Source: Cladorrhinum sp. PSN259
Lineage: Eukaryota; Ascomycota; Sordariomycetes; Sordariales; Podosporaceae
DNA length: 64,000 nucleotides
NCBI GenBank assembly: GCA_033725935.1
Contig: MU867061.1
Coordinates: 434,001 to 498,000 of the forward strand
Direction of reading: 5' to 3'
The position numbers and the translations under genes are program-made. The notes beneath the pieces are model-generated. The model made no database searches, was not told the origin of the DNA, and worked only from the letters and a program-made list of their open reading frames with translations. Shown here one piece after another: positions 52,375 through 64,000 of the stretch (its first letter is position 1; every line of letters starts with the position of its first letter).

Positions 52375-55300
52375 ATGTGGGGGCATCCAAACCCGCAGGA
52401 AGACGCCTTTCGCAGGGGCGTCGATCCTTCCCTTCACCACCGCGATGAAAACCCACAATCCAGCGATAACGATGATTCTGGAGAAACCACGAGAGTACCA
52501 CCAAGCGTTGCCGCATCAGACGCCGATGGAACCTGGGGAGAGCGCGATGTCGGCGGCCCAGTCAGCCAGCGAATGGCCATGCAGGACTTTGAAGACCTGC
52601 AACGAGAGCTCACCAGGCAAGCGACTCGGAGCAGACCAAATTCCAGAGCAGCTTCCAGGGCGTCAAGGAGGTCAGAGACGAGGAACAGCAGCTTCTTTGG
52701 CCGCATTGCCTCCCGCGCAAGTGGGAGACCAAGACCGGACACTAGAGCCAGCAGCCGAGGAAGAGCCCGCGCAGGAAGTCGGGCAGACGGCGGCGAAGAC
52801 GACAAGAGCGACGACGACGATGAGTCGACCGCCTCCGAAGACAACGAGTTTCCTCTGGAGCAATTCATGCGCGATGGCCATCTGGAACAGCGCACAGAGT
52901 CTGGCGAGTCAACGAAAAAGCTCGGTGTAGTGTTCAAGAACCTCACCGTCAAGGGCGTCAGCAACGGTGCCAGCTTCGTCAGAACACTCCCCGAAGCTAT
53001 CCTTGGCTCCTTCGGCCCAGATCTTTACTTCAATCTCTGCAAGCTGTTCCCGTGGCTCCGAGTTGGTGGCCAACAGGGAGATCTGCGCACTCTTCTCAAT
53101 GATTTCACTGGTGTTGTGCGGGACGGCGAGATGATGCTCGTTCTTGGCCGACCTGGCAGTGGATGCAGTACCTTTCTCAAGGTGATTGCCAACAACAGGG
53201 GCGGATACGCTGCCGTCGAGGGCGATGTCAACTACAGCGGTATCTCTGCAGCTGATGCAGATAAGCACTACCGCGGCGAGGTCGTCTACAACGCAGAGGA
53301 CGATCAACACATGCCCACCCTCACCGTCGGCCAGACGCTCAGGTTCTCACTGCTCAACAAGACCAGAAAGCGTCTCAGAGGAGAAGTCGAGGTCATTATT
53401 GATGCGCTGCTTCGCATGTTCGCCATTGAGCACACCAGGAACACGATCGTCGGAAACGCATACGTTCGTGGTGTCTCCGGCGGTGAGAGGAAGCGTGTCA
53501 GCATCGCCGAGGCTCTTGCTACCAAGAGCACAATTGTGTGCTGGGACAATTCCACCAGAGGTCTCGATGCATCAACAGCACTTGATTACGCCAAGTCCTT
53601 GCGCATCATGACTGATGTTTCGGACCGAACAACCATCACAACCCTGTACCAAGCCGGCGAGGGCATTTACGACTTGATGGACAAGGTCCTCGTCATTGAC
53701 GAAGGTCGCATGCTTTTCCAAGGCCCAGCCGGCGAAGCAAGACAATACTTTATCGATCTTGGATTTCACGCTCCTCCAAGACAGACAACCCCCGACTTCC
53801 TTACCTCCATCTGTGACCCAGCCTCCAGACAGTTCCGCCCAGGTTTCGAGGACCGATGCCCCAAGACTGCCGAAGAACTCGAAAAGGCCTTCCGCAGCAG
53901 TGCTGCCTACCAAAAGGTCCTCGCCGATGTTGCCAGCTACGAGCAGCATCTCGAGGATACCAACCACGCCGACGCAAAGATGTTCAAGGACGCCGTGGAA
54001 GAATCAAAGTCTCGCACCGTCGCATCCCGCTCCAACTACACAGTCAGCTTCTGGAAGCAGGTCCTGGCTTGCACTCGTCGCGAATTCTGGCTCCTCTGGG
54101 GCGACAAGACTGAAATCCAAACCAAGTACTTCACCATCATCAGCAACGGCTTCCTCGTCGGTTCTCTCTTCTACAACACCCCTTCGTCCACTGCTGGCGC
54201 ATTCTTGCGTGGCGGTGTGACGTTCATGTCCGTCATCTTTCTCGGCTGGCTCCAACTTGCTGAACTGATGAAGGCCGTCTCTGGTCGCGGTATTGTTGCT
54301 CGTCACAAGGAGTATGCCTTTTATCGCCCCAGCGCTGTCAACCTCGCTCGCGCGCTTGTCGATCTCCCGGTTCTTCTCTGCCAGTGCATCGTCTTCGGTA
54401 TCATCATGTACTTCATGGCTGGTCTTGACGTTGACGCCGGCAAGTTTTTCATCTATCTCTTGTTCATGTACACCACCACCATCTGCATCACCAGTCTCTA
54501 TCGCATGATGGCTGCTCTTTCACCTTCGATTGACGATGCCGTCCGGTTTTCTGGTATTGCGCTGAATTTGTTGATCATCTTTGCCGGTTACGCCATCTCG
54601 AAGCCTGCGTTGTTGGGACAAAAGATTTGGTTCGGCTGGCTCTATCACATCAACCCGCTCGCGTACGCCTTTGAGGGTGCCCTGAGCAATGACTTTTCTG
54701 GTCGCATCATGGAGTGTGCTCCCGGAATGACGGTGCCTCAAGGTGAGGGTATCAGCTCAGCCAACCAAGGCTGTGCTATTCCCGGTGCACTGCCTGGACA
54801 GACCAGTGTTTCTGGCGATGCATATCTCGAAGCCTCTTTTCAGTATAGCCGCTCACACCTGTGGAGAAACTTTGGTGTCATCATTGCCTTCTCTGTCCTC
54901 TATCTTACTATTACCGTTTTGGCAACTGAGCTGATCTCCTTTGGAGGGTCTGGTGGCGGCGCCTTGGTCTTCAAGAAGTCCGAGAAGACGAAGCAGCTCA
55001 AGCAGGCTCCTGCTGATGAGGAGAAGGGACAGACTGCGGCTGTTTCGGCTGCTAGCAGTGTCTCTTACCAGCCACACAATTCGGAGAAGAATGGACAGAT
55101 CAAGGGGTTGACCGGCAGTGACAAGGTGTTCACCTGGGAGAACGTCCGCTATACTGTGCCCACGCCTCAAGGCCCAAAGCAGCTGCTCAATGACATCTCT
55201 GGATATGCCAAGCCTGGTGTCATGGTTGCACTCATGGGCGCCAGTGGTGCAGGAAAGACGACTCTTCTCAACACCCTCTCTCAGCGGCAACGGGTTGGTG

Positions 55301-57189
55301 TCGTCACGGGCGACATGCTTGTTGATGGAAAGTCCCTGGGAGGTGACTTCCAGCGCGGTACCGGCTTCGTCGAGCAAATGGATCTTCACGACGAGACGGC
55401 AACCATCCGGGAGGCCATCGAGTTCTCGGCCCTCCTCCGCCAGAGTCGGGATATCCCCCGAGCTGAGAAGCTAGAGTACGTCGACCAAGTCCTGGACCTG
55501 CTCGAATTGACCGAAATCCAAGACGCAATTATTGCCTCGTTGGGCGTCGAGCACAAGAAGCGCCTCACCATTGGTGTGGAACTGGCCGCTCGTCCGTCTT
55601 TGCTCCTTTTCCTCGACGAACCCACTAGCGGTCTTGACGCCCAGTCGGCCTTTTCTATCGTTAGATTCCTCCGCAAGCTCTGCATGGCTGGCCAGGCCAT
55701 CATTTGCACGATTCATCAGCCTTCTTCTGACTTGATCCAAGAGTTTGACCAGATCTTGGCGCTCAACCCCGGTGGTAACGTTATCTACAACGGTCCCGTT
55801 GGCGAGAACGGCAGCGAATTAGTCAAGTACTTTGCTGCTAGGGGTGTTGAGTGTCCTCCTGGTCGCAACGTCGCCGAGTTCCTCTTGGAGACTGCCATCA
55901 AGGGCGGACGCAATGCTGAGGGCAAGAAGATGAGGTGGAATGACGAGTGGCGCGAGTCGGAGGAGAACAAGGCGCTGCAGGCTGAGATTGCACGGCTCAA
56001 GGCTGAGAGAATTCAGAAGGTGATGGATCACGCTGCTGCTTCGGCTGGTTCCGAGACGGTTACCTGGGAGTTTGCTGCCACGACTTGGACTCAGACTTAT
56101 GAGTTGAGTAAGCGCATGTTCGTCCACCAGTGGCGCGATCCTTCTTACCTTTATGGTAGACTGTTTGTCGCCGTCGTCGTGGGCATCTTCAACGGCTTCA
56201 CCTTTTGGGATCTGGGAAATACCGTCGCCGACATGCAGAACCGCATGTTCACGTGCTTCCTGATCATCATGATCCCCGCCACGGTTCTCAACTCTGTCCT
56301 GCCAAAGTTTTATACCAACAGGATGCTTTGGGAAGCCAGAGAACACCCGTCGAGGATTTACGGCTGGGTCGCCTTTGTCACTGCCGAGATCGTCTCAGAA
56401 ATCCCCGGCAGCTTGGTCGCCGCGGTTCTGTACTACGTGCTCTGGTACTTCCCTACCGGGTTGCCCACCGACGCTCCCGCAGCCGGCTATGTCTTTTTGA
56501 TGACCTTGCTGTTCTTTTTGTTCCAAAGCAGCTGGGGCCAGTGGATCTGCGCGTGGGCACCGAGCTTCTCGGTCATTTCCAACGTCCTCCCGCTCTTCCT
56601 GGTTTCCTTCTCCATGTTCAACGGTGTGGTGGTGCCATACTCGCAGCTGAACGTCTTTTGGAAGTATTGGCTTTACTACATGAACCCTTCGACGTACTGG
56701 ATCCACGGTGTTCTGGCTGCTACCTTGCCTGGTACAATCGTTAGGTGCGCAACCGAAGAGGCTGCGTACTTTTCTCCTCCGTCTGGACAGACCTGCTTGG
56801 AGTTTGCAGGGCAGTTTGTTAGAGACGCGGGACAGGGATACTTGATGCCTGAGCGCGGCGATGGGCTGTGCGGGTATTGTCCTTATGCTACCGGGGATGA
56901 GTACTTGAAGACGCTGGATATTGTTCCCGGGGAGAAGTGGAGGGATTTTGGTATTTTCCTCGGGTTCTGTGTGAGCAATTGCGCGTAAGTCTTTTACCCC
57001 TTTTCCTCGAGTGATATGACTTTTTCAAAATGGATAACTAACATTGCAAAAAACAGACTCGTTTACTTTTTCATTTACACGGTTAGGGTCAAGGGATATA
57101 CCTTTGGATTGGGGCCAATGTCTGATGGGATCAACAAGGCGGTCGGCGGCGTTAAGAGGTTGTTTTCTAAACGGAATGTCTCCAAGTAA
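52375..57189 (+). CDS. PDR-type (ABCG, CDR/Pdr5-like) ABC transporter
   Basis: Exons 52375-56984 and 57057-57189 encode 1,580 residues, with GC|A joining to give NCALVYFF. It is a full-size pleiotropic drug resistance pump of the plasma membrane, with the order NBD1-TMD1-NBD2-TMD2. NBD1 has the fungal form of Walker A, GRPGSGCST (about residue 258), a normal signature VSGGERKR (about 366) and Walker B CWDNSTRGLD. NBD2 has Walker A GASGAGKTT (about 955), a degenerate signature LGVEHKKRLTIG, and Walker B LLFLDEPTSGLD (about 1078). This swapped degeneracy is the family hallmark. The N-terminal 140 residues are hydrophilic with Ser/Arg and Asp/Glu runs. The last exon codes for the final helix and ends SKRNVSK. 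Such pumps export azoles, plant compounds or own metabolites; the substrate is unknown. Confidence 0.97.
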
Positions 57190-60096
57190 AAGGGGATGAC
57201 TTTTACTTGTGGGTCCAGTCACAAATTGACTGAGAGGTTACTACTATTACACATACAAAATGGGGTTTTTGTTTTTTTATTGCATGGATTGGGATAGAGG
57301 TTAATAATACCCATGGTGGTTAAAGATGTGATATTACGATATCATTTTGAATAGAGAGTTGGTTTTTAATTAGAGAACTTGGAAATGAAGAATGAAATGG
57401 ATAATTTAACCAATTTTATGATTCTTGTATTGAACTCGGATGCTCATGAAGGGTGAGTGGTTGATGTTGTACTTTGTTAATCTGGGAAAAATTGATCATG
57501 TATCTTCGTTTTATCTTCTCTGCTGGCTTCTGGAAGTCGTGCAGGTTCGAACCGAGAGCCGCCTTTCTGATATCGAAGGGAAAGGATAAGAGTGGGGGTA
57601 CATCTGGGCGCGAATGCCCCATTCGAAAGTCTCAAGGTTCGGTGCGAAGATGTTTATGAGTGAGAATTTGAAGATCGTCAGGCAAGGTGAAGGGGGGGGG
57701 GGGGGGATAAGCTCAGGAATGTGATGTGATTTTCACAAAGCTATGTTATTAAAAGTCGATCAATGGGACCCGGGGCCGTGTTTTGTTCCTCAAAGCATTT
57801 GAGTTGGCATTTACGAGAAGGGAATAATGCTGTATTAATTTTGAGTTTTTTTTTATCTGTGTGGTGGTGATTAAGTTCGATCAAAGGAACCGCTTTGCCG
57901 AAGAGCGGACGGCGGGAGACATGATGTTTTCGAGGTAGAATAGTCTTCTTGGCGACCATCCGGGTTATCTCAATGTGTTCAAGTTCAAGGGGTTGACTGG
58001 AGGACCAGTTGATCAGTTGCCTTGAAGTCTCGTGTGAATTTTCGTAGTAGAGTGAGAAAGTTTGGTGAAAACGGGGAGGCGGTTCGGAAGTTCCTGGGGC
58101 TTGCTTGATTGCAGTTGAATTTTTTTTTATTAATTAGCAAGTCTCAAACGTTGGCCTGTTTTCTTTTTTCCTTTTTTTTCCTCTTCTTTCCTTTTTTATA
58201 TTCTCTCTCTAGAACTTGTCTCCAGTGGGAATCAGATCGTCTGGTCCTAAGGAGACAACCCTATCCAGTCTCAACTCTTGTACATGCTTTGATTTTGCTC
58301 GGCGCATTCTGATTATATCGAAGAGGGGTCTCAAAGGGCTGGCAATTCGGGTGAAGTTGCATCTCGTCGAGTGATCTCAGGTCGAAAGGTGAGATTGTTG
58401 GTGAGAGGACAGCGTCTGCGCGGTTCTTCTTTCAAGGTGCGATGGAGAGCAATTGCCCTGCAGGTTCTTGAGCCTTGACCACCAAGACCAGATGAGAAGG
58501 TTCTGTAAAGAAATTGCAAGAGCTGCTAGTAATAGAAAAGCTGAATAGTTGTTTTCTCCGGAGAATATTCCAAAATAGTAAGAGTGAATGCGCCAGAGGG
58601 TATAGATTTTCAGTCAGATATTTTGAAGAACGTCATGTTGAGATAAATGTTTCGTCTACGTTCCGTAAGGTGCTATCCATTAGGAGTCAACAAGTCAGAA
58701 ATCCGATATTTCCCATTACATGTAACCAGGTGCTGCTACTCAAGCGTTCGTAACACTCGAGTACTCATATTTTGGAGTGCACCATGACCTGAACACGGCG
58801 GCACAATATGAATAGTCTTCACATAGCGGATGCTGTAATAGGTCTGCAAGTATTCTCCAGTGACATATTTCTTTTGGAGCTGATAAGTGGGAAAAGGAAC
58901 GTAAAAAGGGGAAGGAGATAGGGGGAAAAATACGTTCAATCTAAAACTCGAAGAGTCTAAAAGAAAACAAGGACTGTGCCAAATAGGCAACCAGCCTTTC
59001 AAATTCTCCGCATTTCAATGGGCTGTGTTCTATTGTCCAATAAGAAACATAAATCCCGAGACAATTACCGTTGAAAGATATGTCCCTTTTCGTAGTCCCG
59101 GCCCGTTAAGATCGCCAGTCTGGGTCCAATGCGATGGTCCCCGAACCTTGTTGGCGGCCGCCGAACGGGAGGGAGAAAGGGAAGGAGGAAACCTTCCTTC
59201 TTCCCGTTGCTAGTTACTGTGCTCTCTTTTGTACTACTCGAAGGATTCTGTTAGCGCAGCGGTTTATGTGTGGCACAAGCTTACAAGCGAAAGTTGGTTT
59301 TCTGAGAAGAAGGTGAGACGCGATGGAAGAAGCCGTTTGGGTGCCGAAGAAGGTCTGCGGCACGGTTTTGGGTCCGGTCGCGGCCCGGGAAAAAGTAAAC
59401 CCCCTGCGTCAGCAGTATTTCTTCTAGAAGTGGTAAAGCAGTCCTTCTGCGGCAAAGCATGCCTTATTTCAGCAAGGGTCGACGATGTCACCTTGGATCT
59501 TCGTCACCTGATTAGATACAGTAAGATGGAGGTCCAGCCCTGCAGGGATTGAGACTTGTCAGTGAATGACGGCTTCTCATCCCAAGAAATAGGGGGAAGG
59601 GTGCCAAGATGCACTTCTTCTGTCTCCATCACTGACACGGATTCTAGACGGAGTCAAGACTGACAGTTTTCATGATTTCTCTGCTTTTTTTTTTTTTTTT
59701 TTGGCCACCAGTGTCATTTTATTACATCTATATACAGTTGTTGTTTTGCATTTACATTGCCGTTGGCCTTGCAGCCTCATGAACACGTCCAAAAACGCCC
59801 GTTGCCATATTCCTTGTTTCCTGATTTGCCTGCTTTCGTTGCCAGCCAGAAAGCTTTGCTGTGCATTTAGTTCGTTACATCATTCATCCAATGCGCGTAT
59901 TTATAAAAAAAAAAAAAAAAACCCCCCCTTTGTTGATCCTGTTTTTCTCAAAAAGAAGATGGTCACACCAATGTCGTAGCGCCCCCACCAAAAGTTCCCC
60001 GATCCCAGTTCCCCCCCAAAACGCCGGTCCGTATTTTCAACATGTTCTAATCTCGGCAGAATACGAAATCTGAAAAGAAAACAATTGTGTCTTGGT
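57190..60096. other. Long intergenic region (2.9 kb) between convergent genes
   Basis: This region holds homopolymers (a G run near 57692-57706, T runs near 58119 and 59685, an A run near 59907) and scattered short frames on both strands. None has a recognised domain. The length is large for a region between two 3' ends, so a small or non-coding gene could be hidden. Confidence 0.5.
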
Positions 60097-62452
60097 TCAT
60101 CCCATGTAGTAAGGTCCCTCCGCGTATGGTGTGTTTGAACCCCCTTGGGCCGTAGTTGGGAGCCACAGCTGCGGATCCAAGTCTTCTGGAACCATAATCT
60201 GCGGCGCAGCTGCTGAGGGCTGCCATGGCGCCGCAGCAGCTGGGTTTGCGTCCCAGGCCTGAGCCTCTGCCCCGACTGCAACCCACTGGGTTGGGTGTAG
60301 GTGTGTCATGCTGCCAGAGACAGGCAGCATTGGGACTGAGGTGTGCCCGACCTGGTAGTCATCCTGTCCCGCAGGCCCGACGGACCCGACCCTCGATGGT
60401 GGAATGAACAAGTTTCCGTGGTATAATTGCTGTGTTGCTGGGCCTAGACCTCGTGGTGGGCTTTGGGAGCTGCCTCCTTGCATCCACCCCATAGGTGCCG
60501 ATGGGGCCTCGTCTCCGTAATCTGAAAAGTTGTCGATGCTTGGGGCGCACACCTCATCGTATCTCTCCCCGAGCGCCGCCCAAAAGTGTGTCATATCGGG
60601 CGTGGTCAGAGACAAAGCAACCAGTCTGTCGAGAATGTGGATGGCTTCGGTCGATGAAGGGGAAACAGATCGCCCTCGGAACGCCGCCTCTTGTGCGCTG
60701 CTTCCATCCTGATCATTCCGTGCTAGTGACCCTACCGCGTAAAGGAGTTGAAAGACGAGATTGGATGGAAGGCTGCGGTAGAGTGATAATGGGATGCCCT
60801 TGACCCACGATTCGAACCACGAGCGGACAGGCGCGTTGCTGTTGCCGAGACTGGTCTCGATGTGGGAAGCTGCCGAGGGAGAGCGGGACCGCCGTAAATC
60901 GGGAGAAGAGACGTGCAGGTTAGTTAGGGGTAAGCTGCTTGGTTGAGGTTCGCAAAGACGAAGCACTACAGTGTTGAGGTGGGTCGTGATCATTGCTGTA
61001 AAAGTATTAGCTTGCTGATTGGACTCGGGTAGGGAAGGTCCCAGGGATTGCACACCATTATTCTTCAACGCCTCTGGCATGTCTCTGATGATCTTGTCAA
61101 AGTATTCTTGCGACGAGGCCATCGCAGCACTACGTTCTGTTGTTGGTTGTTCCTGTTCAACTTGTGGGCTCATGAGCACAGCAACCCGCTCTGTGAGATA
61201 TTGGACCTTGAGGTAATACACAAGGACGTCATCTAGTTCGTGCTCCTTCTCTTGCTGGACGTCCACAAGGCATTGACGCATGTAAGAAGTGAATGGCATC
61301 GATGTGAGTTGCTGGAGATACATCGCCGCGCTGTGGTTTTTGCTTGTTGTCAGTTTGTTTACTTTTGTAATTATCGATTCAGGGGTAACATACGAGCTCC
61401 TCAGATACCACACTCCTAGAAGGAGTCTCCTCTCATCAATCGTCCTTTCCTCCGTCTGTCCAACAGGCCTTCTGTTAAGTCCCAAATCACTGACGAGACT
61501 CTCTGCCAGGCACAGCAGATTGTTTAGTTGACTGTGCTTCATGCAGTGGTAGTGATACCACCCCAGCACCACAACAATGCCCATGAGAAGATCCAACGAT
61601 CTCTCTGCTTGCCGGAACATGCGGTCGGAGAGGTAATCCAAAATAAGCTGCATCTGACCATGCATCGACTGTAGACTCTCAAAGCCAGCTACCACCCTGA
61701 TGGCCAGCATCAAAAAGGGGCGATGGGTCTTGAACACTGTTGCTGGAACATGGTCCGGCACGATAACAAATGGATGCAAGGGCATAAGTTGGGTGCGGTA
61801 CTTGGTAAGAAGTCTCTCATCCATGTCGTCTCGGCCATCGAATAGTGAGCTGAACTGTCCGGGGGTGTTGTTGAGGCAACCGGGTCGGCTTGAGAAGAAG
61901 TAGGACTCGGGTAATGGTGCTTGAGAGAATGGTGCCCCTTCGTAAGAGCCCATGTGGCTGTGGGCCGACGACGCTGAGCATACCGTCTCGGCGATATCTC
62001 CCGGCAGCGAGGGAGATGAAGGGTTCTCTGGAGTTGAGGCGAGGGAATCGAAAGCGGGATTTTCTGCATTATTTGAGCCCGATGTTCTAACAGATCGTGT
62101 TAGGGTCCACACAAGAGTGCGATATACGAGCAACCCTTTTGGATCAGGGCTGAAGAAGAGTGCTTACTGCTGTCGGGACTGACGGGCTTTCCGCGGTTTG
62201 TGGACCTGGTCGGTGCATTGCTTCAACAAGCGCTCGCATCTGTTTGACCAACAACCCAACGTGTCAGCAAAAGATTAAGGTTGTGTCACCGTCAAGCTTG
62301 GCATGCGGTGAACTTGACTTGCTTTTTTATACATACCTGTCACACTTTGAACCCGGCGTGGCTGAACGTCCCGAACACTTTGCCTTTGCCGTAGAACATT
62401 GGGCGCATGCAGTCCCCCATTTTGTCGTAGAAATGGCCTTTCCACGCATCAT
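60097..62452 (-). CDS. Zn2Cys6 transcription factor with fungal-specific regulatory domain
   Basis: Exons 62452-62337, 62239-62168, 62086-61394 and 61330-60097 encode 704 residues, all phases matching. The zinc cluster is split by intron 1: C16, C19, C26 then C37, C40, C47, giving the classic CX2CX6CX10CX2CX6C. It is followed by a basic KPRKARQSR stretch that contacts DNA. The middle (about 130-450) resembles the fungal transcription factor regulatory domain, with PFLMLAIRVVAGFES, GWYHYHCMKHSQLNNLLCLA and a LNRRPVGQ-type segment, and is helical. The C-terminal 150 residues are Gln/Pro/Ala/Gly-rich. The layout resembles PrtT-like protease regulators, but this is only a resemblance. Intron 3 is 63 nt and stop-free in frame, so a retained form would add 21 residues. 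It is the convergent neighbour of the ABC pump. Confidence 0.9.
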
Positions 62453-64000
62453 TCTGATATGTTTCTTCTTCTTTCTTGTTTATTTGTTGCGTGATTCGGT
62501 TCCGACTTTTTGTCCAGCAGATCTCAACGCCCAGTCAAGCTAGTGGCAATGTGTCAGTCAAGGCCAAGGAAATCTAATGAGAGATTATCGCTGTGATGGT
62601 TCTGCAGCGGTCAGGTCGTCGGTGATGGGCTGAGTAGAGTCTGATGCGAGGTTATTGTCATCAAGCCCATGATGACTACCTCCCCTTCCATATATACATA
62701 TCATTCTTTGTTGAAGCACCATGGGGGGGAACGGGAGGGAGCGGAGGGGTGGAAGGGAGTGGAGAAAACCGGTACAAACGTCGATCCAAGTAAGATAGTA
62801 GGGCTGAGGTACCTTGACGGCGAGGTAGTCTGGAGGGCCAGACATCTTCTACCCCCTGGCAGTCGATACTTGTCGGGTCCCAGCACATCCTTCGCCAATG
62901 TGCAGTTTGCATTAGCAGCTAGGGCTTAGTTAGGCTGCACAATTACGGCCCTGCCGCTTGGTTCTGTTCCTACGCCGTACATCATCTGCCATATATTCGA
63001 TGGGGGAAGAAACCTTGACCGCTTTGTGTAGTGGGGACTGGATTTACCCGCAGCCAGCATTAGCGGGACAGCGTCACTTGTCATGGGGTGCTTCTTCGAG
63101 ACGGTATTGGGGGAATACCGACGCCGGTGGGGGACATCTTGTAGGCAACAGAATAAAGTTGCGTCTAGAAAACTTGGAGCCGTGACAGCATGCAGAGTTG
63201 GGTTTCGGCTCACGGCGCTGGGAACCGCTGCAGAGAAGAAGCAGCCAAGCAGCTCGCCTTGCCTATCGATGCTGCTTGGCGAGACGTAGCCGCATTGGGT
63301 TAGCTGCATAGGGCAAGAGACCCCTGTGTGCCGGTGTGGAGGGTCACTCAAACGAAAAACGCCGAATGGCGAGCGTCCGAGGCGTCACGATCCCCATGTT
63401 TCAGAGGGCAAGGAAGAGGCATAGCATGTCCGCTGTGGTCATGTAAGCCAGGAAGGAAGAGGAAGGGTTGGTTTCTTGTCCACATCTGTCAACCAAGTCT
63501 TAACCTTATCTGGACCCCGGACTTGTTTCCAGAGCGGTGATTGGAAAGAGTCCTTTTGTTGTATGCCAATGTCACATCCCCACCGCCAAGATGCCCACTG
63601 CCAGTCTGGATGGGGTAAAACGCCCGTCAAATCGGTACACTACATCTGCAGCATGTGGAACTGATCAATCACGAAGAGCACTCTGGATTTTTGCGCATAA
63701 TTTAAACCTGCTGCCTGCCCACGGCGGGGAACGAAGATCAGGTCATGGAGCTCGCCTGCATGAGAATGTGTAAAGAAAACCACAGCGGGCTGCATCTCAA
63801 CATGCGCTGGCATCGAGATAAGATGTGATGATGGAATCATTTCTCCTCCGAAAGCCGTCTCTGATTTTTTTTAAATGTACAATGTGCTGACCTCGCCGTG
63901 TTTTTTTTTCAGGGACACCAGTGTCAGAAGCCCGCGAAAGGTGTGCCGAAAATAAGTTATGATCTTGGTCCTGCATGTTTGACGGCTGTGGATGGCTGAG
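62453..64000. other. Region upstream of the Zn2Cys6 gene to the window edge
   Basis: This is about 1.5 kb of promoter-side sequence. Short open frames overlap on both strands without domains, splice partners or signals. Nothing else is recognised. Confidence 0.55.

Noticed and set aside
57540..57563. tRNA-like TTCGA segment (CAGGTTCGAACC)
   Set aside because: No acceptor, D arm or anticodon arm can be drawn around it.
1..64000. CRISPR arrays, bacterial operons or ribosome binding sites
   Set aside because: The window is fungal nuclear DNA; no spaced direct-repeat array is present and such features are not expected.

Overview
The window is nuclear DNA of a filamentous ascomycete, most likely a sordariomycete near the Sordariales. 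That placement is inferred from gene content and intron style. Introns are short (about 50-80 nt, GTAAGT-like donors, CTGAC or CTAAC branch sites). There is a HET-domain gene, a Clr5-domain gene, an RO-10-type dynactin gene, DASH subunit SPC19 and the osmosensor SHO1. All four tRNA genes carry an intron after anticodon position 37. Genes lie on both strands, with no operons and long non-coding gaps.

Layout. 1-772: 5' part of a sugar transporter (-). 3.4-5.8 kb: Clr5-domain protein (+). 6.8-9.0 kb: GNAT acetyltransferase and ToxD-like reductase (both -). 9.7-12.4 kb: a secreted protein of five tandem Hce2 (Ecp2-like) modules (-). 12.9 kb: tRNA-Thr. 13.8-16.4 kb: cupin (+) and HET protein (-), whose coding ends overlap. 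17.2 kb: tRNA-Lys. 20.8-22.6 kb: a small Cys-rich secreted-type reading frame broken by a frame change (+), then NAD(P)H-hydrate epimerase (-). 23.9 kb: tRNA-Arg. 24.8-26.4 kb: vacuolar-type amino acid transporter (-). 27.3-28.0 kb: RO-10 (+). 32.1-33.2 kb: SHO1 (+). 35.5-36.2 kb: SPC19 (-). 36.7 kb: tRNA-Ala. 37.4-39.1 kb: Crh-type cell-wall transglycosylase (-). 40.4-44.9 kb: a P450 followed upstream by a DAL5-type transporter (both -). About 46.9-49.6 kb: AT-rich sequence with no genes that looks like decayed, possibly RIP-mutated repeats. 49.8-50.6 kb: bZIP factor (+). 51.3-51.7 kb: weak hypothetical ORF (-). 52.4-57.2 kb: PDR-type ABC transporter (+). 60.1-62.5 kb: Zn2Cys6 regulator (-).

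How it fits together. Most genes are unrelated housekeeping or signalling genes: metabolite repair, dynactin, DASH, SHO1 and wall remodelling. Three groupings deserve attention. The P450 and DAL5-type transporter are neighbours on one strand and could form a small catabolic or detoxification pair. The PDR pump and the Zn2Cys6 regulator are convergent neighbours. The five-module Hce2 protein has dibasic sites before four of its five modules, so it may be a pre-protein cut into several secreted peptides. That protein is the most unusual object here. Exon boundaries were placed by eye from splice motifs and frame continuity, and the sums were checked by hand. No database search was possible.
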